DNA of 64,000 nucleotides from Desmonostoc geniculatum HA4340-LM1 (GTDB lineage Bacteria > Cyanobacteriota > Cyanobacteriia > Cyanobacteriales > Nostocaceae). The translations under genes and the position numbers were made by a program. The DNA is taken from positions 1-64,000 of the forward strand of contig JAHHHB010000005.1 of NCBI GenBank assembly GCA_019359545.1, given 5' to 3'. Below are positions 8,730 through 18,371 of this stretch, piece after piece; the stretch's first letter is position 1; every line of letters starts with the position of its first letter. The notes beneath the pieces were generated by a model. The model saw only the letters and a program-made list of their open reading frames with translations, was not told where the DNA came from and searched no databases.

Positions 8730-9878
8730 ATGACAGACCAACCTTCCGCCGCCACCCCAATTAATGCTGCTGCCATACCGATGAATAGAGTATCGGCATC
8801 GACTCCCATAAATGCTGTTAATACTGCCAAGCCAGCCACGACTTCAGGGAAAACCATTCTGAGTGTTGATTTAGGCAGAACTTCCACAAAGACTTGTGTG
8901 AGCCGCGAACCCGGTAGTGTTGTGTTCGTACCTGCCAACGTCAAGCAAATGTCAATAGAACAGGTACGCGGTGGTGTTTTTGAAGCCCGCGCGACTGACC
9001 CTTTAATGGATTTGTGGTTGGAGTATCAAGGCAATGGATATGCTGTAGGTCAACTAGCAGCAGATTTTGGGGCGAATTTAGGAGTAGGGCAATCTAAGGT
9101 AGAGGCTGCACTGATAAAAGTGTTAGCAAGTGCTGGCTACTTCAAACTCAGAGACGATATTTCAGTTGTCCTGGGTCTGCCTTTTCTTTCTTTAGAGCAA
9201 TTTGAAAAGGAAAAAGCACAGTTAATCAGCCAAGTAGGTGGCCCTCATGTGTTAAACTTTCGAGGCGAATCTGTGTCGCTGAACGTCAATAAGGTTTGGG
9301 TCATGCCAGAAGGCTACGGTAGCCTGCTATGGTCTGAAGCTCAACCGAAGAAAAGTCCCGGCAGCCCCGATTTTACAAAAATATCGGTGGCGATCGTGGA
9401 TATTGGACACCAAACCGTCGATCTTTTGATGGTAGATAACTTCCGCTTTGCCAGAGGTGCTTCTAAGAGTGAAGACTTCGGTATGAATAAGTTTTATGAA
9501 TTGGTAGCCGCTGAAATTGACGGAGCAGATAGCCAATCTCTAGCGCTCATTTCCGCTGTTAACAAACCCAAAGGTGAACGGTTTTACCGTCCTAAAGGTG
9601 CTAGCAAGCCTGCCAACCTAGACGATTTTCTGCCGAATCTCATTGAGATGTTTTCACGGGAAATTTGCAGCCGTGTGCTAGCTTGGCTACCAGAACGCGT
9701 CACCGATGTGATTCTGACTGGTGGAGGCGGTGAGTTTTTCTGGGAAGATGTTCAACGTCTGCTCAAGGAAGCAAAGATTAATGCTCATTTATCTGCACCT
9801 TCTAGGCAGGCGAATGCTTTGGGGCAGTATATTTATGGAGAGGCGCAATTATCTGCCGTTCGCGCTGCTAGGGCTTAA
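8730..9878 (+). CDS. ParM/StbA-type actin-like ATPase
   Basis: 382 aa with an actin/ASKHA ATPase fold. A Pro/Ala/Thr-rich N-terminal extension of about 40 residues precedes phosphate-1 DLGRTSTKT (47-55). Phosphate-2 is VDIGHQTVDLLMVD and the adenosine motif is VILTGGGGEFF near residue 330. ParM proteins polymerise with ATP to push plasmids apart. Here the gene sits among housekeeping genes, with a small coiled-coil gene five bases downstream and no iteron (parC-like) array seen in the 217 bp upstream. This fits a chromosomal ParMR-derived system. I recall reports of such a pair (CorMR) forming a cortical cytoskeleton in Anabaena; equivalence is inference. Confidence 0.82.
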   Translation: MTDQPSAATPINAAAIPMNRVSASTPINAVNTAKPATTSGKTILSVDLGRTSTKTCVSREPGSVVFVPANVKQMSIEQVRGGVFEARATDPLMDLWLEYQGNGYAVGQLAADFGANLGVGQSKVEAALIKVLASAGYFKLRDDISVVLGLPFLSLEQFEKEKAQLISQVGGPHVLNFRGESVSLNVNKVWVMPEGYGSLLWSEAQPKKSPGSPDFTKISVAIVDIGHQTVDLLMVDNFRFARGASKSEDFGMNKFYELVAAEIDGADSQSLALISAVNKPKGERFYRPKGASKPANLDDFLPNLIEMFSREICSRVLAWLPERVTDVILTGGGGEFFWEDVQRLLKEAKINAHLSAPSRQANALGQYIYGEAQLSAVRAARA

Positions 9879-9883
9879 AACTA

Positions 9884-10366
9884 ATGTTCCAATGGTCAAA
9901 AAAGGTAGTTAAATCCGTCACGTTCAACCCAGGGCTTGCTGATGAAAGCTTGTTAGCACAAGTGGAAAGTTATTTGGAGAAACAACCCGAAAAAACTTTC
10001 AGTGACCTATGTAAAGAAGCCCTGTGGCAATCCTTATGTGTACCGGAATCTGTACGACCTGCTCCAAAAACAGCAGCAGCAACAACACCGATTGAACAAC
10101 AACTCGGTGAGCTGCAACGTCAAGTAGCTGGCCTTGAGGAACGTTTTTTTGCCAAGGGATCTAATCGTTTGGAGGCGTTGGAACACCATTTACTGCAACT
10201 TTCTCAACAAGTTGCACAATTGGCACTCATAGTCAATGAGCGATTGCTAATTCAGTCTCCAAGTCAAGTAGAAGTAGTAAATAATACTTCTTATACTGTT
10301 TCTGCCCCTCCTCAAGAGGTTGACCCTGTAATCAGCCGCCTTAGTCAGTTTCTCGATGATTTTTAA
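9884..10366 (+). CDS. small coiled-coil partner of the ParM-like protein (ParR/CorR-like candidate)
   Basis: 160 aa, starting five bases after the actin-like gene and certainly co-transcribed. The N-terminus MFQWSKKVVKSVTF has hydrophobic F/W/V residues on one face and lysines on the other, as expected of a membrane-binding amphipathic helix. Residues 25-50 (LLAQVESYLEKQPEKTFSDL) look like a ribbon-helix-helix segment as in ParR/CopG proteins. Residues 85-136 are heptad-rich coiled coil (QQLGELQRQVAGLEE...). A DNA- or membrane-binding adaptor for the filament is plausible from position and shape, not from recognised homology. Confidence 0.68.
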   Translation: MFQWSKKVVKSVTFNPGLADESLLAQVESYLEKQPEKTFSDLCKEALWQSLCVPESVRPAPKTAAATTPIEQQLGELQRQVAGLEERFFAKGSNRLEALEHHLLQLSQQVAQLALIVNERLLIQSPSQVEVVNNTSYTVSAPPQEVDPVISRLSQFLDDF

Positions 10367-10383
10367 GGAAAAATCAAGTTTTT

Positions 10384-10437
10384 GAGCAGTTTTTTGCTCT
10401 TGTCATCAATCCTTAATAGTCTTTACTATTAAGGATT
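10384..10437 (+). terminator. double hairpin after the ParM-like operon
   Basis: Two hairpins follow the stop: GAGCA/TGCTC (10384-10399), and a 12-bp stem AATCCTTAATAG/CTATTAAGGATT (10408-10437). Their position, between the operon end and a convergent gene, suggests transcription termination, possibly in both directions. Confidence 0.5.
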
Positions 10438-10509
10438 ATTAATGTTTATATATAAATATTGACATGATTGCTGTTTGTGTATGTTGGCGATCGCTGAGAC
10501 CATTTCACT

Positions 10510-11391
10510 TTAATAATGATACAAGGCTAATATAATAGTCTCTTCAACTGTTAGCTGCCACAAACCAGATAATTGTACAGGATCAGCCGCACTGATATTC
10601 ACTGACTCCGCCAAATTTAATCGAGTAGCTAAGCGACGACGGGCAATTTGCTGCTGCGAAATAGCATTAGTCAAGTCTTGTTGAGCATTTGCTAAGTTTA
10701 CCTGCGATCGCAGCACATCAAACGTCGTACCTACACCAGCTCTTTGTAAAGCTTTTGCATCCCGCAAACTAGCTTCGGAATTCTGCACAGCTGACTGATT
10801 AATTCGTACTTGTTCATCTGCTTGTTGCAAATTGTAGTAATCCAAGGTGACATTTAGGCGGATCTCTTCTGACAGACGCTCTACTTCCAATTCATCCACA
10901 CGCACCTGCTCTTTCGTTGCTCCTCTAGTGGAAGCACCCGGCCCAAAATTATAGAGACTATAACTTAGTTGCAGACTACTATTAAAAGTCGTTGTAGGTT
11001 CATCTTGGCTAAAGCCCTGAGTACGTAAAAATTGAGCTTGTTCACCTAGTTGCTCTGCATAAAGCTTGCTAAAAGCAGACTGAGCGCGACTCAAATCAGT
11101 ACTTAGACTAATACTTGGATAAATATTAGCTTGAACTTCTCGTAAGGCAGCACGACTGCGTTCTACCTGGAATAGTACCGCCTGTAATTCAAGATTGTTA
11201 CGTCGTGCTAGTTCCAAAGCTTGCTGTAGAGTAATTGCTTGATTCTTTACTTTTTCTGACTGAAAGGGAAACTCTAGAAAATTGGGACTGGGATTGAGGT
11301 AATCGATTACTTGTGCCGCAGCAACTGCTATATCAATCAAAGCAATTGTACAATTTATACCCGCGACTATTATGTAGTGATGAGCCGACAT
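10510..11391 (-). pseudogene. truncated TolC-like outer-membrane efflux protein
   Basis: 293 aa containing only the first of the two OEP repeats of TolC proteins (family length about 450-600 aa). The motif ITLQQALELARRNNLELQ marks the repeat start, followed by long alpha-helical coiled coil. A second repeat begins at TVEETIILAL and ends at a stop within six residues. The N-terminus is hydrophobic but lacks a convincing cleavable signal peptide. Only half a channel protomer would be made, so it is probably a decayed gene. The missing half is not elsewhere in the window. Confidence 0.7.
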
Positions 11392-11840
11392 GATTAATAT
11401 TTGATACTACTTATTAAATAATGGTTCAAATATTAATACACTATATATGACAAATCAACTACATACAGTAGATTAATAATGACTTGATTGAGGCAAATGA
11501 ATTTAAAATAATCTTGACAAAAATCTTAGTTAATGTGTAGAGAAAAAATCAAATTGATCCTTTGATATCAATTTCGGTTGAGTACTTATAATTTGGACTG
11601 ACCCAAAGACGCGGAGAATTTTAAATTACAAGTGATTATCCGAACTTAATATGATTTGTTTTCCAAGGGTAAAAGCGATATCTACAACAAGCTCGCCTAC
11701 GCACCTCTGCATCCAGAAATTTGCTCGCTTTTGTGTTGAAAGAGCCGAATACCAGTACTACATGTGAATACTATATTCTTTTTTTACTTTAGGTACTGTA
11801 TAAATGCTAGAATCCTCAGGTAGACAGTTAGGATACCTAG
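11392..11840. other. intergenic region, no gene seen
   Basis: About 450 bp of AT-rich DNA between the divergent broken tolC-like gene and the phosphohexomutase gene. There is no convincing ORF, RNA or repeat. Promoters for both genes should lie here. Confidence 0.5.
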
Positions 11841-13277
11841 ATGGCAGTTGTAGCTAACTCAATCAAGTTTGGTACAGACGGCTGGCGGGGCGTAATTGGA
11901 GATGAGTTCACCTTTGAACGCCTAGCCCTAGTCGCGCCAGTCGCTGCGAAAGTATTATATAATACATATTATTCTACGGTGGATAGCCGGACAATAATTG
12001 TCGGTTACGATCGCCGATTTATGGCGGAAGACTTCGCTCGTGCTGTGGCCGATGCTGTCACAGCCGTCGGATTTGATGTTTTACTCAGTGAAACCTATGC
12101 CCCAACCCCGGCTTTTAGTTGGGCGGCAAAACAACTTAATGCCTTAGGGGCGCTAGTAATTACAGCCAGTCATAATCCAGGCGCATATTTAGGCTTAAAA
12201 GTCAAGGGATATTTTGGTGGCTCGGTGTCGCCAGAAGTCACCAAGGAGATAGAAGCACTTCTGCCCGAAGGAGTACCACCTGCGGCTACTCCAGGTAAGC
12301 AAGAGAAATTCGATCCTTGGCCTAGTTATACCCAAGCACTTGAACGCAAAGTTGATATTGCCAAGATTAGGGAAGCGATCGCCTCTGGTAAACTAACGGT
12401 ATTTGCCGATGTCATGCATGGCGCTGCGGCTGGCGGATTGGCACAACTTCTAGGCGATAAGGTCATAGAAATCAACAGCGAACGCGACCCCTTATTTGGT
12501 GGTGGTGCGCCGGAACCCTTGCCTAAATACCTTTCCAAGCTATTTGAAGTTATCAAAACTCATCGAGAAACAGATAAATCAAGTTTATCTGTAGGATTGG
12601 TATTTGATGGAGACTGCGATCGCATCGCAGCTGTAGACGGGGAAGCTAACTTCTTGAGTTCCCAGGTGTTGATTCCCATACTAATTGACCACTTAACCCG
12701 ACGACGGGACTTTAAGGGTGAAATAGTCAAAACTGTCAGTGGTTCCGACTTAATACCCCTTGTGGCAGCACTACATCAACTGTCAGTATTTGAAACAGCA
12801 GTTGGTTATAAATACATCGCCGACAGAATGTTAGCAGCAGAAGTGTTGCTGGGTGGCGAAGAGTCGGGAGGTATCGGCTATGGTAGCCATATTCCCGAAC
12901 GTGACGCACTGCTATCAGCATTGTATGTGCTAGAAGCGATCGTGGAATCTGGTTTAGATTTAGGTGAATATTATCGCCACTTGCAGGAACAGACAGGATT
13001 TAACTCAGCATACGATCGCATTGATTTACCCTTAGCCAGTATGGAAGTGCGATCGCGTCTTTTGCAACAACTCCAAACCAAACCTTTAACAGAAATTGCC
13101 GGTAAAGCAGTAATTGATTGCCAAACAATTGACGGCTACAAGTACCGCCTCGCCGATAAAAGCTGGTTAATGATTCGCTTTAGCGGAACTGAACCAGTTT
13201 TACGCCTTTACTGCGAAGCCCCAACACTTGAGCAAGTGCATCAAACTCTTGCTTGGGCAAAACACTGGGCGGAGTAA
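11841..13277 (+). CDS. phosphoglucomutase/phosphomannomutase family protein
   Basis: 478 aa of the alpha-D-phosphohexomutase superfamily, which interconverts sugar 1- and 6-phosphates. All four signature sites are present: the catalytic phosphoserine loop TASHNPG (S110), the metal loop DGDCDR (about 257-262), the sugar loop GGEESGG (about 338-344), and the phosphate-binding loop RFSGTEPVLRLY near residue 448. Substrate preference (glucose, mannose or glucosamine) cannot be assigned. The next gene follows after a repeat block of about 100 bp. Confidence 0.9.
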   Translation: MAVVANSIKFGTDGWRGVIGDEFTFERLALVAPVAAKVLYNTYYSTVDSRTIIVGYDRRFMAEDFARAVADAVTAVGFDVLLSETYAPTPAFSWAAKQLNALGALVITASHNPGAYLGLKVKGYFGGSVSPEVTKEIEALLPEGVPPAATPGKQEKFDPWPSYTQALERKVDIAKIREAIASGKLTVFADVMHGAAAGGLAQLLGDKVIEINSERDPLFGGGAPEPLPKYLSKLFEVIKTHRETDKSSLSVGLVFDGDCDRIAAVDGEANFLSSQVLIPILIDHLTRRRDFKGEIVKTVSGSDLIPLVAALHQLSVFETAVGYKYIADRMLAAEVLLGGEESGGIGYGSHIPERDALLSALYVLEAIVESGLDLGEYYRHLQEQTGFNSAYDRIDLPLASMEVRSRLLQQLQTKPLTEIAGKAVIDCQTIDGYKYRLADKSWLMIRFSGTEPVLRLYCEAPTLEQVHQTLAWAKHWAE

Positions 13278-13284
13278 AATTAAT

Positions 13285-13390
13285 TATTAGTCATTTGTCC
13301 TTTGTCCTTAGTCATTTGTCCTTTGCAAATGACTAATGACCAATGACCAATGACTAATCACCAATGACCAATGACCAATGACTAATGACC
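13285..13390. repeat. ATGACCA / TCATTTG tandem repeats running into a start codon
   Basis: Blocks of TCATTTGTCCT and then ATGACCA/ATGACTA heptamers occupy the whole gap. The last ATGACCA supplies the start codon and second codon of the rdgB homologue, leaving no room for a ribosome-binding site. Confidence 0.85.
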
Positions 13391-13963
13391 AAATTACTAG
13401 TAGTAGCCACAGGAAATCCAGGTAAATTGCGGGAAATGCAAGCTTACCTGGCAAATTCTGGCTGGGAATTAATCCTCAAACCTGAAGAATTAGAAATTGA
13501 AGAGACAGGGGAAACCTTTGCCGCCAATGCCTGTCTCAAAGCGTCCCAAATTGCCAAAGCCACAGGAAACTGGGCGATAGCAGATGATTCTGGTTTAGAA
13601 GTAGATGCTTTGAATGGCGCACCAGGTGTGTATTCGGCACGCTACGCTAAAACTGACTCAGAACGCATTGCTAGGTTACTTGAAGAATTAGGTAACGAAG
13701 TCAATCGCCAAGCCCAATTTGTTTGTGTAGTGGCGATCGCTCGTCCCGATGGTGCGATCGCATTACAATCTGAAGGTATTTGTCGTGGCGAAATTCTTCA
13801 TGCGCCTCGTGGTGATGGTGGATTTGCGTATGATCCAATTTTTTATGTGCAAGAGTTGCAATTGACTTTTGCCGAAATGACAAGGGAGTTAAAGGGGTCA
13901 ATTAGCCATCGAGGTAAGGCTTTTACAGCTTTACTTCCGCAACTGGAGAGAGTTAAGAGTTAG
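13385..13963 (+). CDS. rdgB: non-canonical purine NTP pyrophosphatase (RdgB/HAM1 family)
   Basis: 192 aa, the normal size. It hydrolyses dITP/ITP and XTP to monophosphates, cleaning the nucleotide pool. The N-terminal signature ATGNPGKLREM (residues 8-18), EETGETFAANA and WAIADDSGLEVDAL are all present, as is the C-terminal ISHRGKA motif. The start codon is part of a heptamer repeat (ATGACCA)n with no Shine-Dalgarno sequence. Translation may be leaderless or coupled to upstream transcription. The 3' end is convergent with glnB. Confidence 0.92.
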   Translation: MTKLLVVATGNPGKLREMQAYLANSGWELILKPEELEIEETGETFAANACLKASQIAKATGNWAIADDSGLEVDALNGAPGVYSARYAKTDSERIARLLEELGNEVNRQAQFVCVVAIARPDGAIALQSEGICRGEILHAPRGDGGFAYDPIFYVQELQLTFAEMTRELKGSISHRGKAFTALLPQLERVKS

Positions 13964-14025
13964 GAGTTAAGAGTTATGAGTTGTGAGTTTAGGAATAATC
14001 AATGAAGATTTACCATAATTCCTAG

Positions 14026-14103
14026 CTTGTACAGACGCGATTAATCGCGTCTCTACTCATAAATCTTGTACAGACGCGATTAATCGCGTCTCTACTCATA
14101 AAT
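14026..14103. repeat. two tandem 39-bp palindromic units, possible bidirectional terminator
   Basis: A 39-bp unit (14026-14064) is repeated directly (14065-14103), each with the palindrome AGACGCGATTAATCGCGTCT. A T-run follows the second copy. It sits between convergent rdgB and glnB, so it may terminate both. A diverged version of the same palindrome is at about 57781. Confidence 0.7.
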
Positions 14104-14107
14104 TTTT

Positions 14108-14467
<360 letters not shown>

Positions 14468-14526
14468 CTAGCTTCGTTTATCTATCTAACCAGATCTGTT
14501 GTCTGAAACTTTGACATACTCTTTGC

Positions 14527-14549
14527 CCTAGAAGGACGGAGATTCTAGG
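14527..14549 (-). other. subterminal hairpin at the tnpB 3' end
   Basis: CCTAGAA/TTCTAGG forms a 7-bp stem with a 9-nt loop just past the tnpB stop. IS200/IS605 elements carry such subterminal hairpins, and the guide (omega) RNA of TnpB is usually made from this end. The exact element boundary is not resolved. Confidence 0.55.
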
Positions 14550-14550
14550 C

Positions 14551-15675
14551 TCAAACAGCAATAGCAGGCAAAGCCTGTCTGACATCGCCTAACCTAATGG
14601 ATGATGCCCCAACCATTTGAATATTACGTGCGGCGTTTTCGTCTCTCCCGTTCACAGACTGACAGGCTGGACAACGCCATTCTCTAACTGACAAATCCAG
14701 GCTTTCTAGAAGATGTCCACAGCTAGAACAAGTTTTACTTGATGGATACCATTGATCCACGAATACCACTTGTTTATGTTTTTTCTTGGCAATCCATTCT
14801 AGGATTTGCAGGAACTCTCCAAAAGCCAAGTCTGTTATCTTCCTACCCCAAAGTCGCTGCATTCCCTTGAGGCTTAAAGTCTCAAAACAGAGGACATCAA
14901 ATTTATCGGTTAACTTATGAGCTAGCTTCCAAAACCAATCACGCCGACGATTAGAAACATCCTCATGCTTGCGTACTAGATTCTTCCTTGCTCGTTCCCT
15001 ATTGGATGAACCTTTTACTTTCTGAGAATGCTGGTAGGAGGCTTTTTTAATGACGTTTAGGGATTGCTTGAAAAATTGGGGCGACTCAATTTTAGTACCA
15101 TCTGAGCAAGTAAGAAATGTTTTTAGCCCAAAGTCCAAGCCAGCGATTTTACCTGTCTTAACTTCAACTTCTGGGTCAACACCGTCGTCAACAACAATAA
15201 CCATAAACAATTCACCCAATGGGGTGCGTTTAATGGTTAGAGTTTTGACTGTCCCCTCAATTTCCCTTGACTTCCAAAATTGATAAATTTGACTACCAAT
15301 TTTTACTCGGTTGCCACCCAAAAACTTATAACCTGCAAGCTTTAGGGTGAATGATTTGTACTTCTTAACTTTTTTAAATCCTGGTGGACGAACCCCCTTT
15401 CTGTTGTGCTTAAAGAACAACTGGTAGGCTTTCTCAATACGTTGACAAATATCTTGCACCGCTTGGGAACCTACTGATTGCCAAAACAGATTTCTCTTCC
15501 GCAGTTTGGCAATATGAGACTGAAGTTTTGCACAGTTTAAGTGTTTACCCCACATCCGGTAGTACCGTTTATGCAGAGCAATACAATGGTTATAGATCAC
15601 CCCAGCAGCGTTGATTGTGCGCTTGAGATGTCTATTGTGCTTGTGTTGGTATAGCTTGAACTTCAGTGTTTTCAT
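14551..15675 (-). CDS. tnpB: solitary TnpB RNA-guided nuclease of an IS200/IS605-type element
   Basis: 374 aa, normal for TnpB. In order: an N-terminal helix-turn-helix/REC-like region, a split RuvC domain with catalytic Asp in GLDFGLKTFL, Glu in CFETLSLKGM and Asp in GRDENAARNI, and a zinc ribbon CSSCGHLLE...CPACQ. No tnpA (Y1 transposase) gene is next to it, so the element would need TnpA in trans. It lies on the same strand as glnB and immediately upstream of it. The reading frame is intact, suggesting recent arrival or selection on the nuclease. Confidence 0.9.
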   Translation of the reverse strand: MKTLKFKLYQHKHNRHLKRTINAAGVIYNHCIALHKRYYRMWGKHLNCAKLQSHIAKLRKRNLFWQSVGSQAVQDICQRIEKAYQLFFKHNRKGVRPPGFKKVKKYKSFTLKLAGYKFLGGNRVKIGSQIYQFWKSREIEGTVKTLTIKRTPLGELFMVIVVDDGVDPEVEVKTGKIAGLDFGLKTFLTCSDGTKIESPQFFKQSLNVIKKASYQHSQKVKGSSNRERARKNLVRKHEDVSNRRRDWFWKLAHKLTDKFDVLCFETLSLKGMQRLWGRKITDLAFGEFLQILEWIAKKKHKQVVFVDQWYPSSKTCSSCGHLLESLDLSVREWRCPACQSVNGRDENAARNIQMVGASSIRLGDVRQALPAIAV

Positions 15676-15915
15676 ACTTTCTATGATGCCATAAGCAGGT
15701 AGCCATTGGATAGCAAAATGAAAGAGAGATTAAGTGTGCGAATTGAACTTGTAACATGAGGAAGTTTTTGTCAAATTAGCATTTTTTTGTGGTGTTTGTG
15801 ACCTAAAACATAGATAAATTCTGATATTGAGCAGATCGGCTCAGATGTTCAAAATAGCGATCAAAAGAAATTGTACGATAGCCACAAAGGCTGCTGCTGA
15901 CTGTGGGAGTGTCAA

Positions 15916-16497
15916 CTAAGGTTTTTGATGTTCAAACAAGGGACGCACAACTAAATACCCAGCAGTAAAGGCTGTAAGCATAATTAACAAGATGGTAATA
16001 ATTAACCACCAGCCGCTAAGTTCCTTGGCATCTGGCTCAGCAGTAGAATAATAAGTTACTTCTTGTTCTTCTATAAAAACTGAATCTGGTGTGGAGAATT
16101 TCATTTCCCTTATGGGTGTAGAAAACTCCTGGCGGTTTTTTTGAGGTGGACGCGGACGAGAAACCTGTTGAGGTGGAGGCGCTTGTGTTACTGGCTGCTT
16201 AGCGGGGCTTTTAACGTTGCTAGAACCTTGGGAAGCTTGGTGTTCAAACATCCCATAGGAATCTACAAAACTTTGCAAGTGTGAAAAAGACTCAACAACT
16301 TTGGTAATTTCTTGGCGTAATAGTTGATTTTCTTGTGTTAATTCCTGATTTTTAGTGGTGATTGCATCTAACTTTGCTTGAGTTGCTTGCAACTCCATTG
16401 ACAATTCCCGGTATACAGATAGTGGTACAGAGGGAGGGTACGCTTGACTAGTCCGTGTTGACGAATTCCTGTGAACAGAACCTGTGGTTGTTCGCAT
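15916..16497 (-). CDS. coiled-coil protein with one C-terminal membrane helix
   Basis: 193 aa. Residues about 28-75 are heptad-rich (ELSMELQATQAKLDAITTKNQELTQ region). A Pro/Gln-rich linker follows, then a single membrane helix near 163-184 (WLIITILLIMLTAFTAGYL) with a short tail. This layout suggests a tail-anchored protein with a cytoplasmic coiled coil. It resembles conserved cyanobacterial proteins of unknown role, and no enzymatic motif is present. Confidence 0.72.
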   Translation of the reverse strand: MRTTTGSVHRNSSTRTSQAYPPSVPLSVYRELSMELQATQAKLDAITTKNQELTQENQLLRQEITKVVESFSHLQSFVDSYGMFEHQASQGSSNVKSPAKQPVTQAPPPQQVSRPRPPQKNRQEFSTPIREMKFSTPDSVFIEEQEVTYYSTAEPDAKELSGWWLIITILLIMLTAFTAGYLVVRPLFEHQKP

Positions 16498-16673
16498 TGG
16501 GGCTTGGTATTAAAAATCAAAGTGATTAGATCGTACAGAGATGCTAACAGAGAAAGTCAGCCCTGAAACTATGCCCAAGAATAATAGAAAAATGTCGAGA
16601 CGGCAAAGATTTTTTATTGGGGGCTAAGTATTAGGGACTGGGTATTGGCTACTGGGAAAACAGTCCCTAGTCC

Positions 16674-17507
16674 CTAGTCCCGAGCCCCTAGTCCCCACAA
16701 TGGGAAGAAGTGTCCCACAGGACCCTGCCCTTCGCCAATATTTAAGGCGTAAGTCAGGGCAGTGGTTACATATTCCTTTGCCTGTTGCACCGCCTGCCAC
16801 AAGTTTTTTCCCTTTGCCAGATTAGCAGCGATCGCAGCTGATAGTGTACAACCAGTACCGTGGGTATTTTTTGTCTCTACTTGCTGGCAAGTCAAAACTT
16901 CCAACTTTTCCCCATCAAACCAGATATCAACGCCACGCAAATTTCCTTGCATACCTCCACCCTTGACTAAAACAGCCTTTGTCCGTAAAGTCTTGTGAAT
17001 AATTTCAGCAGCGGCTTGCATATCTTCCAAGGAATGAATTTCTAAACCGCTCAAAATCTGGGCTTCGTAGCGATTGGGGGTGATGATAGCTGCCTTGGGG
17101 ATAAGGGCATGGCACAGAGTCTTCACAGCATCATTATCAATCAATTGTGCCCCAGTACGTGACACCATTACTGGATCGACTACTAGGTTATCGATTTGTA
17201 AAGCTTCTACTTGCTGGGCAACAGCAAAGATAATTTCTTGATTCAGCAACATTCCCGTTTTAGCTGCTTGTACGCCAATATCTTCAACTACTGCCTGAAT
17301 TTGGGCTACAACAGCTTCTGTTGGCATGGCATCAACCCTGTTAACCCCAAGAGTGTTTTGTGCCGTGACGCAGGTTATGGCGCTAGTACCGTGGACACAG
17401 TGAAAAGCAAAGGTGCGTAAATCAGCTTGAATTCCTGCACCACCACCGCTATCTGAACCAGCAATGGTTAAAGCAACAGGTACTCTGGAGTTTATTTGGG
17501 CGTTCAT
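16674..17507 (-). CDS. thiD: hydroxymethylpyrimidine/phosphomethylpyrimidine kinase
   Basis: 277 aa. It phosphorylates HMP and HMP-P in thiamine synthesis. The ribokinase-fold signature AGSDSGGGAGIQADL (about 16-30) and the anion-hole motif THGTGCTLSAAIA near the C-terminus are complete. The last codons (LGARD) fall inside a GGGACTAG-type repeat, so the C-terminus was probably reset by repeat sequence. No TPP riboswitch was recognised upstream. Confidence 0.92.
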   Translation of the reverse strand: MNAQINSRVPVALTIAGSDSGGGAGIQADLRTFAFHCVHGTSAITCVTAQNTLGVNRVDAMPTEAVVAQIQAVVEDIGVQAAKTGMLLNQEIIFAVAQQVEALQIDNLVVDPVMVSRTGAQLIDNDAVKTLCHALIPKAAIITPNRYEAQILSGLEIHSLEDMQAAAEIIHKTLRTKAVLVKGGGMQGNLRGVDIWFDGEKLEVLTCQQVETKNTHGTGCTLSAAIAANLAKGKNLWQAVQQAKEYVTTALTYALNIGEGQGPVGHFFPLWGLGARD

Positions 17508-18371
17508 ATTATGAAGATTACTGGCGAGATGTTAGTTGCTTGGCGATCGCTTCCAATTGATTTTAGCCTCCGGTGCGACTTGACGATAACTAATTCCTTG
17601 TCAACCACCTTGACTCAATTGAGACAAACTTCATCAAATCCTTGTATCAAGACTTCTTCAGACTGAAAGTTAACAGCAATCACCACAAAACTTCCATAGT
17701 TTTTTTGCCATTGTTGTAAAAAATCTAACAAAAATCTGAGTATTCACTGATATCAATTACTGTTTGTGAAGGTTAGTCTAAATTTAGTTCACAAAACTCG
17801 CTTACACAGATTAAAACAGGTTTGACTAAGTTGTTACATTAGTCCCTTTAAATTAAGGGGTCAACCTACTAAAGTTTGAAACTATTCAGCTTTGACCACT
17901 GTAACTTTAAGTCCCCAGTTATCAGCCAGGGGTGCGCTTTACCATGCCGATTTGGCAGCTTCTGACCTCAGACAACGGATAAAGTTCAGAGGAATTACAT
18001 ACCAAATATGATTGCCGTATCGAAATATAGTACCAGCGATGCCTAGTTTGGGCTGCGCCTACGCGGTGGAGATTCGATTTGATTCGACTCCAAAGCGATC
18101 GACTCAGACACAGACGCTAATCGTCCGATTACCCCCAACAACACCCTGACGATTGACGGTATTAACATCCCTGTTTAACCATCAGCGGTTGACAGGAGAA
18201 GAAATTTCCAGTTTGACAACAGTCTTTTTAAGACCGACGCAATTTGAAGTTGCGATCGGACAACTATGAGTGTCCTCAATACTCAAAACAAATCACCCTT
18301 CTACTCTTGGCAATTAACAAACTTGCTAAGAGTCCACTACCAATTCCCTTACATATATTCGGAGTAAATCT
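17508..18371. other. long gap with a possible decayed coding fragment
   Basis: About 860 bp. A frame at roughly 18100-18177 reads DSDTDANRPITPNN, then TLTIDGINIPV, then stop; this looks like the tail of a former coding region. A 33-codon frame (18266-18367) runs up to the ribosome site of the next gene but has no ribosome site of its own. The rest is AT-rich without recognisable features. Confidence 0.35.

Noticed and set aside
14026-14103. Tandem palindromic units as a CRISPR array
   Set aside because: There are only two units, with no unique spacers, and the palindrome also occurs singly elsewhere.
18266-18367. 33-codon frame ending at the ribosome site of the beta-helix gene
   Set aside because: It has no ribosome site of its own and no recognisable sequence; overlap with the next gene's ribosome site could be chance.
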